From JANQNX01 sp040217095 (lineage in GTDB: Bacteria > Pseudomonadota > Gammaproteobacteria > Eutrophobiales > Eutrophobiaceae): DNA of 64,000 nucleotides. Positions 53,770 through 63,839 of this stretch are shown here, piece after piece; the first letter of the stretch is position 1, and each line of letters begins with the position of its first letter. Position numbers and translations under genes: made by a program. The stretch lies in NCBI GenBank assembly GCA_965229565.1, contig OZ245888.1, positions 1,860,001 through 1,924,000 of the forward strand. The letters run 5' to 3'. The notes below the pieces were generated by a model. It was not told the DNA's origin. It saw only the letters and a program-made list of their open reading frames with translations, and did not search any database.

Positions 53770-54385
53770 CTTTCGTGCGTTCATCGATGACATCGATATT
53801 AGCGGGCAGGTCAAGTGAAAACAGGCCTGCGTCCAGTGTTGAATTTCTGTTCACCTGGTCGAAATCAATGCGGGTGGTCTGACCAAGATTATCGTCGATT
53901 ATCATCATACCCAGGTTACTACCGTTAAAACCAAGCTTGATAAAATTGTACTGGGTTTCTGGGTCACGTGGCGTGAGTTCAATCCAGTCATAGCCCTCGA
54001 TCGAGCCAAGATTTTTCTGCACAAAGTACGCATCGATATCGGTGCCGCCAAGGATGATACCTGCCGGTGTTTGTTCCATTGTTTCGTCCATGGTCCGAAT
54101 AGTGACCTGCTCCAGGTCTACATCGTAAACCCAGAGGGATTCGCCATCTGAAATAATTTTTTGCTCGTAGGGATCTTTATAGGCCCAGTGAAATTTGCCG
54201 GGCTGTTTCAGGTATAACACGCCGGAACTGGTCTCTAGCGGTTGGCCATTTTCATCAACCAGTGTCTGGGTGAAACTGGATTGCAGGCTATCCAGCTTGT
54301 CGAGGAATGCTGACAGTGCATTGTCTGCAGCGACGATGGGCACAGCATAAAAAGCAATGCAAAGAGATAAAAAGAGACGCTTCAT
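53762..54385 (-). CDS. lolA: Outer-membrane lipoprotein carrier protein LolA
   Basis: 207 residues with a signal peptide (MKRLFLSLCIAFYAVPIVAA). The LolA fold is shown by LDSLQSSFTQTLVDENGQ, GKFHWAYKDPYEQKIISDG and TTRIDFDQVNRN. LolA carries mature lipoproteins from LolCDE across the periplasm to LolB. Between ftsK (6 bp gap) and rarA. Confidence 0.95.
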   Translation of the reverse strand: MKRLFLSLCIAFYAVPIVAADNALSAFLDKLDSLQSSFTQTLVDENGQPLETSSGVLYLKQPGKFHWAYKDPYEQKIISDGESLWVYDVDLEQVTIRTMDETMEQTPAGIILGGTDIDAYFVQKNLGSIEGYDWIELTPRDPETQYNFIKLGFNGSNLGMMIIDDNLGQTTRIDFDQVNRNSTLDAGLFSLDLPANIDVIDERTKDD

Positions 54386-54391
54386 ATCAGC

Positions 54392-56701
54392 CTAGTCTAT
54401 CGGTGGTGGCGGTGCCGCAAGCACCTCTCTGCTGCCGTTTGATTCCAATGGACCAACGAGGCCGCTGGTTTCCATTTCTTCCACGATCCTGGCAGCACGG
54501 TTGTAACCGATCTTGAGACGGCGCTGAATGTAGGAAATCGATGCCTTACGCGTTTCAGTCACGATCCTGACCGCTTCGTCATAAAGCGGATCCATGTCAT
54601 CACGGGGAGCATCCAGACCCGGGATAGCATCTGCCCCGCCCTCGCTGGGACCACGCAGGATATCCTCGTTGTAGTCAGGCTCACCGCCCCGGTTTTTAAG
54701 ATTATCGACCACTTTATGCACCTCGTTATCTGAGACAAAAGCGCCGTGTACACGTTCAGGAATGCCTGAACCCGGTGGCAGGAATAACATGTCACCATGT
54801 CCAAGCAGGTTTTCCGCACCCATCTGGTCCAGGATCGTGCGTGAATCAATCTTTGACGAGACCTGGAAGGCAATTCGAGTGGGTACGTTGGCCTTGATGA
54901 GGCCGGTAATGACATCTACAGATGGACGTTGCGTTGCCAGTATCAGGTGAATACCCGCAGCACGGGCCTTTTGCGCCAGGCGCGCGATCAATTCTTCCAC
55001 CTTCTTGCCAACAGTCATCATCATGTCGGCCAGTTCGTCGATAATCACGACAATGTAAGGCAGTGTTTCCAGGTGCGGGATGTCATCATCCTCGCTGATC
55101 GGTTTATAAAACGGATCGGCTATCGGGCTACCTTTCTGTAAAGCATCGCTGACTTTCTTGTTATAACCACTGATGTTCCTGACGCCGAGCGCTGCCATCA
55201 GTTGATAGCGACGCTCCATCTCGGCCACACACCAGCGCAAGGCATTGGCGGCCTCTTTCATATCAGTTACTACAGGTGCCAGCAGGTTCGGGATTCCTTC
55301 ATACACCGACAGTTCCAGCATCTTGGGATCAATCATGATCACACGTACATCTGCCGCTGTAGCCTTGTACAACAGGCTCAGGATCATGGCGTTCAGGGCA
55401 ACCGATTTACCCGACCCGGTGGTACCGGCTACCAGCAGGTGTGGCATCTTGCCGAGGTCGGTCACGATAGGTTTACCACTGATGTCCTTGCCCAGTGCCA
55501 GTACCAGTGGTGATTTAATGGTTTCGTATTCCTGTGAGTTCAGAATTTCACCCAGCGTCACCAGGTCGCGGTTTTCATTCGGTATCTCGAGGCCGATATA
55601 GGGTTTACCTGGTATTACATCGACCACGCGCACGCTGATCACGGCCAGGGACCGGGCCAGGTCCTTGGACAGGTTACTAATCTGGCTGCCCTTCACGCCC
55701 GGCGCCGGGTCCAGTTCAAAGCGGGTGATAACCGGGCCGGGATGGACGGCCACGACTTCAACGGTAACGCCAAAATCCTTCAGTTTTAATTCCACCTGGC
55801 GCGACATGGCTTCCAGCGCTTCCCTTGAATACTGGCCTTTCGATGGTGGTGGTTCATCCAGCAGGTTAAGCGGTGGCAATACGCTATTGGCCGGCATATC
55901 GAACAGGTTTTCCTGTTTTTCCTTGACGGCCCTGATCCCGGGTTTGACCTCAGGCAGCTTGGGTTCAATCAATGGTGGCATGCGCGATTCGCCTTGCTGC
56001 TGCTCGCGCTTGAATACGTGCTCACGGTCCTTGCGGGCTTTCCTGCCCAGGGATTGTTCCTGGAACGACAGTAATGCATTTCGTATGTAGGCCACAGCGG
56101 AAAGGGTTGCGGCCCCGGTCTTGTCGATAACGGTCAACCAGGACAGGCCCGTGTAAAGGGTCAGACCTATCATGAACATGGCCAGTAACACGACGGTACT
56201 GCCGGTACTACCAGTGGCTTCGAGGGCGATATTGCCAATAGCGTCACCCAGGATTCCACCGGCCCCGCGTACCTCGTGTGGCAGGGCATCGCCGGCGTAG
56301 AAATGCATCCACGCAATGGCGCAGCCGCCTACCAGGCCAAGCAGGATGCCGATTCCATGCAGGGAAAACATTAACTGGTTAAAGGGTTGTTTGGCCTTGC
56401 GACTGGCAAAAAGGCGCCAGCCACTTACCAACAACAAGACCGGGATGATGTATCCGAAATAGCCAAATATGTACAACAACACGTCAGCAATCCAGGCACC
56501 GATGGCGCCGGCACGATTATGGATGTCTTCCACGCTGACCGAATGAGACCAGCCCGGGTCATCCGGGTGGTAACTGAACAAAGCGATAAATAAATACACA
56601 GCAAGGATCAACAACGCGAAGACGGCGACTTCCCGTATATTTTTCATTACGTGGTCGGTCAGTGGTTGACCCTGTTTCTGTTTTCTGGACGCTTGACCCA
56701 C
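54392..56701 (-). CDS. ftsK: DNA translocase FtsK
   Basis: 769 residues. Four membrane helices at the N-terminus (about 25-180), a short linker, then the motor: Walker A VAGTTGSGKSVAL and Walker B VVIIDELADMMM. The C-terminal gamma winged-helix (KASISYIQRRLKIGYNRAAR) reads KOPS octamers and activates XerD at dif. The linker is short compared with E. coli (1329 aa), as in many bacteria. Its target, dif, lies about 30 kb to the left in this window. Confidence 0.96.
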   Translation of the reverse strand: MGQASRKQKQGQPLTDHVMKNIREVAVFALLILAVYLFIALFSYHPDDPGWSHSVSVEDIHNRAGAIGAWIADVLLYIFGYFGYIIPVLLLVSGWRLFASRKAKQPFNQLMFSLHGIGILLGLVGGCAIAWMHFYAGDALPHEVRGAGGILGDAIGNIALEATGSTGSTVVLLAMFMIGLTLYTGLSWLTVIDKTGAATLSAVAYIRNALLSFQEQSLGRKARKDREHVFKREQQQGESRMPPLIEPKLPEVKPGIRAVKEKQENLFDMPANSVLPPLNLLDEPPPSKGQYSREALEAMSRQVELKLKDFGVTVEVVAVHPGPVITRFELDPAPGVKGSQISNLSKDLARSLAVISVRVVDVIPGKPYIGLEIPNENRDLVTLGEILNSQEYETIKSPLVLALGKDISGKPIVTDLGKMPHLLVAGTTGSGKSVALNAMILSLLYKATAADVRVIMIDPKMLELSVYEGIPNLLAPVVTDMKEAANALRWCVAEMERRYQLMAALGVRNISGYNKKVSDALQKGSPIADPFYKPISEDDDIPHLETLPYIVVIIDELADMMMTVGKKVEELIARLAQKARAAGIHLILATQRPSVDVITGLIKANVPTRIAFQVSSKIDSRTILDQMGAENLLGHGDMLFLPPGSGIPERVHGAFVSDNEVHKVVDNLKNRGGEPDYNEDILRGPSEGGADAIPGLDAPRDDMDPLYDEAVRIVTETRKASISYIQRRLKIGYNRAARIVEEMETSGLVGPLESNGSREVLAAPPPPID

Positions 56702-56962
56702 TTTAATGCTTTTTAAAAAGATATTTACGTAATTATATGTTTAATAAGGAACTAATTAAATAGCTTTTTCGTGAACATGGTGGGATTTTTTACACCTGCA
56801 TAATTTTGCCGATCATACTGCTTTGACGTACCATAGCCCACTTTTGCCGGGCCCGAACAGCAACTCACGGGCACCCATTTTCACTGTTGAACACGCACTT
56901 CGTCGACTTGTCAGCATGGCCGGCAACACTTTTTTCATCAGTATTCTGTGGAGTAACAACCC

Positions 56963-57922
56963 ATGAGTGACGCTAGACACGTAAAACTGCTAATTCTTGG
57001 CTCCGGCCCGGCCGGATACACGGCGGCATTATACGCGGCCCGTGCCAATCTTTCGCCCGTTTTGATCACCGGCCTGCAACAGGGTGGCCAGTTGACCACT
57101 ACCACGGATGTCGATAACTGGCCGGGAGATGTTGAGGGACTGCAAGGTCCTGACTTGATGAACCGGATGCTGCAACACGTGGAGCGTTTTGAAACCGAGG
57201 TTATTTTTGATCATATTCATACCGCGGAACTGACCGGGAAACCATTCAAACTCACCGGCGACGCCGGTACCTATACCTGCGATGCATTGATTATTGCGAC
57301 CGGGGCCTCGGCCAAGTACCTTGGACTGCCTTCCGAGGAAGCCTTCCAGGGCAAGGGGGTATCCGCCTGTGCCACCTGTGATGGCTTTTTCTACCGTGGC
57401 GCCGAGGTGGCCGTGGTAGGTGGTGGCAACACCGCCGTTGAAGAAGCCCTTTACCTGTCCAATATTGCCAGCAAGGTGACAGTTATTCATCGTCGTGATG
57501 AATTTCGCTCTGAAAAAATCCTCTCCAAGCGCCTGCTCGACAAGGCAGCAAATGGTAATGTTGAGATCCAGTGGAACCATGTACTCGACGAGGTACTGGG
57601 TGACAACAGCGGTGTCACCGGTATCCGTATTAAACAGGTAGAATCTGGTGCCACCAAAGAAATTGATTTAAAGGGTGTATTTATTGCGATCGGGCATCAA
57701 CCCAACACCCAGTTATTTGACGGACAACTGGATATGAATAACGGTTATATCATCGTGAATAGCGGCATAAATGGTAACGCCACAGCGACGAGTATTCCCG
57801 GTGTTTTTGCGGCTGGTGATGTCTCTGACCATGTCTATCGCCAGGCCATCACTTCTGCCGGCACGGGTTGCATGGCGGCACTGGATGCCGAGGCTTATCT
57901 CGACAGCCTCGAGAAGGCGTAG
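56963..57922 (+). CDS. trxB: Thioredoxin reductase
   Basis: 319 residues. FAD motif GSGPAGYTAALYAARA, redox-active Cys136 and Cys139 in SACATCDGFF, NADPH motif GGGNTAVEEALYL, and FAD motif GVFAAGDVSDHVYRQAITSAG. It keeps thioredoxin reduced. The start is preceded by GTGGAGTAAC. Its location divergent from ftsK matches E. coli, where trxB is near lrp-ftsK. It probably heads the next four-gene run. Confidence 0.97.
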   Translation: MSDARHVKLLILGSGPAGYTAALYAARANLSPVLITGLQQGGQLTTTTDVDNWPGDVEGLQGPDLMNRMLQHVERFETEVIFDHIHTAELTGKPFKLTGDAGTYTCDALIIATGASAKYLGLPSEEAFQGKGVSACATCDGFFYRGAEVAVVGGGNTAVEEALYLSNIASKVTVIHRRDEFRSEKILSKRLLDKAANGNVEIQWNHVLDEVLGDNSGVTGIRIKQVESGATKEIDLKGVFIAIGHQPNTQLFDGQLDMNNGYIIVNSGINGNATATSIPGVFAAGDVSDHVYRQAITSAGTGCMAALDAEAYLDSLEKA

Positions 57923-57925
57923 ACC

Positions 57926-58939
57926 ATGCTTGCTATCTCCATCAATGAAACGGGTTCGGCCGATATTCTCAAGACTGTTGAGATAGACACACCGAGTATT
58001 GGTACCGGTACCCAGGTCAAGGTACGAATTCACGCGGCAGGCGTTAACCCGGTAGATACGAAGTTTCGTGCAGGCGCCAATACAATTCAACATTTTCCCT
58101 TTATTCCCGGCTGTGATGGTGCGGGTGAAGTCATTGAAGTTGGTTCGGATGTCAGCCGTTTTAAAACCGGTGATGCCGTGTATTACTTTCATGGTGGAAT
58201 CAGCGGTATACAAGGGAACTATGCTGAGTACGCCATCATCGATGAACGTTTCCTGGTAAAAAAACCGAAGCAGCTGGATTATTACCAGGCAGCTGCCGCC
58301 ACATTGGTATTGTTGACGGCATGGGAGTCACTGTTTGATCGTGCATCGCTGGCAGAAGGGCAAACGGTATTTATCAATGCCGGTGCGGGCGGCGTTGGTC
58401 ATGTTGCCATTCAACTCGCCAAAAGTGTCGGCGCAAAAGTCTGTACGACTGTCAGTAATGATGAAAAGGCTGCTTTCGTGAAAGAACTGGGCGCAGATCA
58501 TGTTATCAACTATAAGCGCCAGGGTGTGATTGAGCAGGTGAATGACTGGACTGATGGAGAAGGTGTCGACGTGGCACTGGATAATATTGGTGGCAGGGAA
58601 ACACAGATGATGTTCTCACTGACTAAAACCTATGGCCATGTTGTCAGTTTATTACTGCCCGAAAGGGACCTTGACTGGACGATAGCCCGGCAACGCAATC
58701 TCAGTTTCAGCCTGGAGGTCATGCTTACACCGCAAGCAGCCGGACTGGTTGAGGCCCAGAAACATCAAACAGCTATACTGGAAAAGTGTGCCGAACTGTT
58801 TGATACAGGCCAACTCAAGGTCCACGTTAGTGAAGTTCTGCCGCTTGACCAGGCAGCACATGCCCATCATATGATTGAACAGGGCCATACTACCGGCAAA
58901 GTGGTGCTCGATATGCAGGTTGAATCATCTGACAGTTGA
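57926..58939 (+). CDS. Zinc-independent MDR oxidoreductase (quinone reductase-like)
   Basis: 337 residues, medium-chain dehydrogenase fold. GVNPVDTKFRAG and the coenzyme loop FINAGAGGVGHVAIQLAKSVGA (zeta-crystallin/QOR type) are present; the zinc ligands of alcohol dehydrogenases are missing. Likely an NADPH-dependent quinone or enone reductase; the substrate is unknown. It starts 3 bp after trxB and overlaps the next gene by one base. Confidence 0.9.
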   Translation: MLAISINETGSADILKTVEIDTPSIGTGTQVKVRIHAAGVNPVDTKFRAGANTIQHFPFIPGCDGAGEVIEVGSDVSRFKTGDAVYYFHGGISGIQGNYAEYAIIDERFLVKKPKQLDYYQAAAATLVLLTAWESLFDRASLAEGQTVFINAGAGGVGHVAIQLAKSVGAKVCTTVSNDEKAAFVKELGADHVINYKRQGVIEQVNDWTDGEGVDVALDNIGGRETQMMFSLTKTYGHVVSLLLPERDLDWTIARQRNLSFSLEVMLTPQAAGLVEAQKHQTAILEKCAELFDTGQLKVHVSEVLPLDQAAHAHHMIEQGHTTGKVVLDMQVESSDS

Positions 58940-59787
58940 TGCCGGCAGCTGATTTTATAAAGCCCGTTAAACGTATGTTGTCTTCCCTGCTGTTCATTCT
59001 TGTATCGGTATGGGTGTTACTCTCATTACTTTTCTTCTTTTTTCAGTCGCAGTACATCTACCAACCATACAAGGGCGTCACCAGCACGCCTGCCGCGATC
59101 AACCTGGATTACGAGGAAGTTAATTTCAAAGCCAAAGACGGGGTCGAGTTACATGGTTGGTGGATACCGCATGCAAACGCAGAATATACGCTGCTGTTTT
59201 TACATGGCAATGCCGGCAATATTTCTCATCGCCTGCACAGCCTGGAGATATTCAATAAACTGGGCGTGTCGATTTTTATCCTTGATTATCGCGGCTACGG
59301 TAACAGTGAAGGCAAGCCTGGCGAACAGGGAACCTACCATGACGCCGAGGCCGCATGGCAGTATCTCGTGAATAAAAAGAACATCGATGCCGACCGAATC
59401 ATTATATTTGGCCGTTCACTGGGTGGCGCTGTCGCAAGCTGGCTGGCAACCAGGTATGACGCCGCAGCCGTAATACTGGAATCCACGTTTACCTCTGTTG
59501 CCGACATGGGAAGTCACTACTACCCTTACCTCCCGATAAAACTTATCAATCACATCAAGTACGATACACTGGAAAGAATCAATGCAATCAAGTCACCGTT
59601 GTTGATAATACATAGTCGTGAGGATGAAATTGTGCCCTTCCGTTTTAGCGAGCAGTTGTATGCGGCTGCCAACGAGCCCAAGCACTTCCTCGAGATCGAC
59701 GGTGACCATAATTATGGTTACCAGGAAAGTCACCAGATTTACCGCGAAGGTTTGCTGAAATTTATTAATTTTCTTAATGAAAGATGA
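58939..59787 (+). CDS. Membrane-anchored alpha/beta hydrolase (BEM46/S33-like)
   Basis: 282 residues from ATG 58939. One N-terminal membrane segment (about 15-36), then an alpha/beta hydrolase domain: FLHGNAGNISHRL oxyanion motif, Ser160 in GRSLGGA, Asp229 in HSREDEIV and His257 in GDHNYGY. This is the Bem46-type hydrolase family, without assigned substrate. It overlaps the upstream gene by 1 bp and the transporter by 4 bp, so it is translationally coupled. Confidence 0.9.
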   Translation: MPAADFIKPVKRMLSSLLFILVSVWVLLSLLFFFFQSQYIYQPYKGVTSTPAAINLDYEEVNFKAKDGVELHGWWIPHANAEYTLLFLHGNAGNISHRLHSLEIFNKLGVSIFILDYRGYGNSEGKPGEQGTYHDAEAAWQYLVNKKNIDADRIIIFGRSLGGAVASWLATRYDAAAVILESTFTSVADMGSHYYPYLPIKLINHIKYDTLERINAIKSPLLIIHSREDEIVPFRFSEQLYAAANEPKHFLEIDGDHNYGYQESHQIYREGLLKFINFLNER

Positions 59788-61280
59788 ACCTGCTGGCAGC
59801 AATAGAAAAAACAGGTAACCGCCTGCCCGACCCGGCCACCCTGTTTGTGCTCGGCACGGTGATCGTCTTTTTACTGTCAATGGTCGCTGCCTTCAGCGGC
59901 TGGTCCGTCACCGATCCGGCAGGCAACGAAATACGTGCCATCAACCTGGTCTCTGCGGATGGTAGCTGGTGGTTGTTATCTACGATGGTAGATAACTTTA
60001 TCAGCTTCCCACCCCTGGGAATTGTGCTGGTTGGCATGCTGGGCATCGGGCTTGCCGAGAAAACCGGGTTCCTGCCGGCCCTCATCAACTTCGTGATTAC
60101 CCATGTATCGGATCGTTACCTGACACCGGCTACCATGCTAATGGGCATATTGTCATCGCTGGCACTGGATGCCGGTTATGTTGTATTGATCCCGATCGCA
60201 GCTGCACTTTATATGTCTGCTGGCCGCTCGCCACTACTGGGTATCGCTGTGTCATTTGCCGGCGTTTCGGCCGGGTTTAGCGCTAATTTTTTTATTACTG
60301 CACTGGACCCTCTGCTTGCCGGTTTTACCCAGGCTGGTGCGCAGATCATTGAGCCCGGCTACCAGGTAGCGGTGACCAGCAACTGGTGGTTCATGATTGT
60401 ATCCACCATATTGTTAACGCTCACTGGCTGGTTTGTAACGGAGCATTTCGTGGCACCAAACGTGGCCAAGGTAGAGTTTAGTGAAAACCATGTCGATGAC
60501 CCTGCCGGTTCTCCTGTTAACAATGATCGGCGCGCACTCAAATTCGCCTGCCTGGTATCCGGCTTATTACTGTTGCTTTTCATTGTGGCCACGCATATCG
60601 AGGGTTGGCCATTGCACGGCACCGGGAAGCGTTTTGATCGCTGGATAGAAGTTACTGTACCGTTGCTGTTTATCTTTTTCTTTTTGCCGGGGCTGGTGTT
60701 CGGCATTGTAAGTGGCAGTATCAAGTCGGACCGGGACGTGGCTACGATGCTCGGTGAAATCATGGCCAGGCTTGGCCCCTACGTGGTGCTGGCATTTTTT
60801 GCCGCGCAGTTCATTGCTGCGTTTAATTATTCAGGCCTCGGCAAATTACTCGCGATTGCAGGCGGCAGTTTCCTGCAAAGCCTCGCTGTAGGTGATGCCT
60901 ACCTGTTAAGCAGTTTTGTCTTCATGGTAGTACTGATTAACCTGCTGGTAGGTTCTGCATCCGCTAAATATGCTTTTTTCGCCCCGGTATTTGTACCCAT
61001 GCTCATGCAGGTTGGTATCAGCCCGGAGCTGACACAGGCCGCATATCGTGTTGGCGATTCTGTCAGCAACGTGATCACCCCAATGAATCCTTACATGATT
61101 ATTATCATCATGGAGGTCAGAAAATACGTGCGCGGTTCCGGTTTGGGCACCGTTGTGGCAACGATGCTGCCCTATACTTTCGCCTTTTTAATTGTCTGGC
61201 TGATATTACTCATCGCCTGGATACAGACAGGCTTCCCGCTCGGACCTGAGGGGCCATTGCGATATACATTCAATTCATAG
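59784..61280 (+). CDS. AbgT family transporter (p-aminobenzoyl-glutamate/antimetabolite exporter type)
   Basis: 498 residues with about 12 hydrophobic segments. AIEKTGNRLPDPATLFVLGTV, GAQIIEPGY, NYSGLGKLLAIAGG and DSVSNVITPMNPYMIIII match the AbgT family (E. coli AbgT, Neisseria MtrF), importers of aminobenzoyl-glutamate or exporters of sulfonamides. Its overlap with the hydrolase hints at a shared metabolite, not identified. Weak hairpin after the stop at 61278-61297 without T-run. Confidence 0.93.
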   Translation: MNLLAAIEKTGNRLPDPATLFVLGTVIVFLLSMVAAFSGWSVTDPAGNEIRAINLVSADGSWWLLSTMVDNFISFPPLGIVLVGMLGIGLAEKTGFLPALINFVITHVSDRYLTPATMLMGILSSLALDAGYVVLIPIAAALYMSAGRSPLLGIAVSFAGVSAGFSANFFITALDPLLAGFTQAGAQIIEPGYQVAVTSNWWFMIVSTILLTLTGWFVTEHFVAPNVAKVEFSENHVDDPAGSPVNNDRRALKFACLVSGLLLLLFIVATHIEGWPLHGTGKRFDRWIEVTVPLLFIFFFLPGLVFGIVSGSIKSDRDVATMLGEIMARLGPYVVLAFFAAQFIAAFNYSGLGKLLAIAGGSFLQSLAVGDAYLLSSFVFMVVLINLLVGSASAKYAFFAPVFVPMLMQVGISPELTQAAYRVGDSVSNVITPMNPYMIIIIMEVRKYVRGSGLGTVVATMLPYTFAFLIVWLILLIAWIQTGFPLGPEGPLRYTFNS

Positions 61281-61339
61281 CATAACTTTGCTATGATTCG
61301 TTCCCCTTTCGAAACCGATTGATAACCCGGTTTGTAATC

Positions 61340-61672
61340 ATGACTAACAAGACCATTTACAAGATAGTTTTCCATAATCAGGGCAAGATCTATGAGATCT
61401 ACGCCCGTGATGTGCACCAGAGTGTCATGTTTGGTTTTATCGAAGTTGAAAAACTGCTGTTCGACGAACGCACTTCTGTGGTTGTAGACCCGGGTGAGGA
61501 AAAACTGAAAAGTGAATTCAAGGGTGTCAGCCGCACGTATATACCGATGCATTCGATTATCCGCATTGATGAAGTTGAGAAGGAAGGCGCTGGCAAGATC
61601 ACCGATACCAGTCCCGGCGAAAACGTCATGCCATTTCCCGTTTATTCCAAGTCGGCCGAACCCGACTCCTGA
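61340..61672 (+). CDS. DUF1820 family protein
   Basis: 110 residues from ATG 61340 (MTNKTIYKIVFHNQGKIYEI). Conserved blocks FHNQGKIYEIYAR, GFIEVEKLLF, VVVDPGEEKLKSEF and RTYIPMHSIIRIDEV match DUF1820, a gammaproteobacterial family with unknown function. A GTT-rich start at 61319 would add seven unlikely residues. Confidence 0.92.
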   Translation: MTNKTIYKIVFHNQGKIYEIYARDVHQSVMFGFIEVEKLLFDERTSVVVDPGEEKLKSEFKGVSRTYIPMHSIIRIDEVEKEGAGKITDTSPGENVMPFPVYSKSAEPDS

Positions 61673-61741
61673 TTCGCCGTTACAGGCTTTCTGTTAACGG
61701 TAAAAGCCAGAACCGGATGTATTTCAAATTGTCGAACCAGC

Positions 61742-63262
61742 ATGCGCACGCGATTCGCACAACACGCAACGCATAGCCTGGTTTGTCTTATCTTCCTGCT
61801 TTCCGGTTGTGCTACCGTACAGCCAGATCAAGCTTCCAGCAGCGAAACAACTACCAGCCATTACATTGGTTGCAGAAACCTGGTTCAATCTCTTGAGCAG
61901 ACCATACAAAGCAACGCTGTCATTGACCATGCCAGCCACCGCATTACTGACTTCCGCTACCTTCGCAGCAATCGTTTCCTGGCCAGCTTCCATGATGAAA
62001 TAAACAGCGAGTTAATGTTCACCAGTTGGGTCGAGCAGTTACGTCAACTCGCTCTTGAAGGCTGGCACTACGAAGTCATGAACCTGGATAAGGCCAGTCA
62101 ACAACAACTGTCACAGGCAGTTCAATCACTGTCTTTTGATAATCTCAGCACCGCACTGGATGATTGTAGTCGCAACCTTGTTGAGCAAGAACTGGCAGAA
62201 GATAAACAAAGAGAGGTTTTGCTTGAACAGGTTGTCGTGCCTGATGCCTATAACCTGTGGCAACGAACGCTGGGGCTATACCCGTTGGTCAGCCCCTTTT
62301 TCAAACTGGGTGTGCTTGACTGGCATGAGGAAACACGCAATACCTATGCGCGTGACCGTGCTGAACTTCCCGTGCATGGCAAACTGCTGCGTTATGTACC
62401 TGGCGAAGAGACAAAAAAACTCGCGTATAGCGAGGTCGCCAAAATCCTGGGCGAAGCTGTTGCACATCCACTGGGCATGCTTGAGCCCAATGATCAATAT
62501 ACGCAACTGCTGTTTAATACCTATGCGCCCGTGTTTGAAATCGACACTACCAGTAACAATGATCGTATCGGCGCTATTCGACTGACAGAAGATCTCGACC
62601 CCGAGGTAGATATAACGACACCCGTCATCTATCAATATATAACTTATACGCGTTTTAACGAAAATACGTTGCCACAATTAAACTACATGGTGTGGTTCCC
62701 TGCCCGGCCCATGTCATCCGGTTTTGATTTGCTTGGCGGCAAACTGGATGGCTTAATCTGGCGAGTAACGCTATTACCCGATGGCAAACCATTGCTGTAT
62801 GACAGTATCCATCCCTGTGGCTGCTACCACCTGCTTTTTCCGACACAGCACGCAACAGTCATTACAAACCAGGTTGGTTACGAGGAACCGTTGTTAATAC
62901 CCAGGCAATTAACTATTAACGAAGGTCAACGCACATACCTCAGGATTGCCAGCAACAGCCATTACATTGATAGTGTTGATACTCAAGGCAGCGTAACAGG
63001 TAACGAGATTGCATTAACCAGTATGCACAAGAATGTACTGCGTTCGCTTGCAGCCGGGGATAAAAGAAAGGGGCTTTACGGAAAGAACGGCATCATTGAG
63101 CAAAGTGCCCGACTGGAAAGGTTTATCTTCTGGCCCATGGGTATTACCTCTCCGGGAGCAATGCGACAGGCTGGCAACCATGCCACGGCGTTCGTTGGAC
63201 GGCGACACTTTGATGATGCTTTCCTGTTCGAGCCTTACCTTTCTATAAATAGCGAGCATTGA
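61742..63262 (+). CDS. Large lipoprotein of unknown function
   Basis: 506 residues. Lipobox FLLSGCATV places the acylated Cys at 23. No known domain is recognised. Features visible: long N-terminal helical part with VPDAYNLWQRTLGLYPLVSP, middle block VIYQYITYTRFNENTLPQLNYMVWFPARP and GGKLDGLIWRVTLLPDGKP, then HPCGCYH with two Cys, and ADAFLFEPYLSIN-like end (DDAFLFEPYLSINSEH). It is transcribed with the next gene (3 bp gap), so it may act with that SRPBCC protein at the outer membrane. Confidence 0.75.
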   Translation: MRTRFAQHATHSLVCLIFLLSGCATVQPDQASSSETTTSHYIGCRNLVQSLEQTIQSNAVIDHASHRITDFRYLRSNRFLASFHDEINSELMFTSWVEQLRQLALEGWHYEVMNLDKASQQQLSQAVQSLSFDNLSTALDDCSRNLVEQELAEDKQREVLLEQVVVPDAYNLWQRTLGLYPLVSPFFKLGVLDWHEETRNTYARDRAELPVHGKLLRYVPGEETKKLAYSEVAKILGEAVAHPLGMLEPNDQYTQLLFNTYAPVFEIDTTSNNDRIGAIRLTEDLDPEVDITTPVIYQYITYTRFNENTLPQLNYMVWFPARPMSSGFDLLGGKLDGLIWRVTLLPDGKPLLYDSIHPCGCYHLLFPTQHATVITNQVGYEEPLLIPRQLTINEGQRTYLRIASNSHYIDSVDTQGSVTGNEIALTSMHKNVLRSLAAGDKRKGLYGKNGIIEQSARLERFIFWPMGITSPGAMRQAGNHATAFVGRRHFDDAFLFEPYLSINSEH

Positions 63263-63265
63263 TTA

Positions 63266-63835
63266 ATGCGTTTCGTTGCGAAACTGCTTTTACTTAATCT
63301 TTTGCTGTTAGCGCCTGCAATCATGGCGGCAACAATGACGGAAGTTGAGGTCACGAACGAAAAGCAGCGTTACAGGATGACAGCAACAGCAGTATTGCAG
63401 GCTGCAACAGACAACGTGATTGAAATCATGGTTGCCTATGACGAGCTCACCAATATCAACCCGTACCTGTTGGAAAGTCGCTTGTTATCAAGCAATGGAG
63501 ACACACAACGGGTCAGCATGACAACGCGCACCTGTTTCATGTTGATCTGTTACAAGATGCAACACGTGCAGGACTTCGTGCGCCCTGACAAGCAAACCAT
63601 CTACAGCGAATTCATTCCCGAGCTTAGTGATTTCAAGCACGGTTGGACCCGATGGTCAGCAACGTCGGTAGAAGGCACCGGACAACCGACCACGTTGTTG
63701 AAGATTGAACTGGAAGTCGAGCCCGACTTTTTTATCATGCCGATAATTGGCACCAGGGTGTTAAAAGACAAGCTGATAGAGATTACCGAGGTTACTATCG
63801 ACAACCTCGAGAAAAAGGCGGGATCGCTGCCCTGA
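63266..63835 (+). CDS. SRPBCC / START-like exported protein
   Basis: 189 residues with a signal peptide (MRFVAKLLLLNLLLLAPAIMA). The remainder has the SRPBCC (polyketide cyclase/START-like) pattern: AVLQAATDNVIEIMVAYDEL, TNINPYL, RTCFMLICYKMQHVQ and PDFFIMPIIGTRVLK. It probably binds a hydrophobic ligand. The pair with the upstream lipoprotein suggests a lipid or envelope role, but this is inferred from order only. Confidence 0.75.
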   Translation: MRFVAKLLLLNLLLLAPAIMAATMTEVEVTNEKQRYRMTATAVLQAATDNVIEIMVAYDELTNINPYLLESRLLSSNGDTQRVSMTTRTCFMLICYKMQHVQDFVRPDKQTIYSEFIPELSDFKHGWTRWSATSVEGTGQPTTLLKIELEVEPDFFIMPIIGTRVLKDKLIEITEVTIDNLEKKAGSLP

Positions 63836-63839
63836 CTTT

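Noticed and set aside
61278..61297. Hairpin CATAGC...GCTATG after abgT as terminator
   Set aside because: No T-run follows, and the stem is only six pairs.
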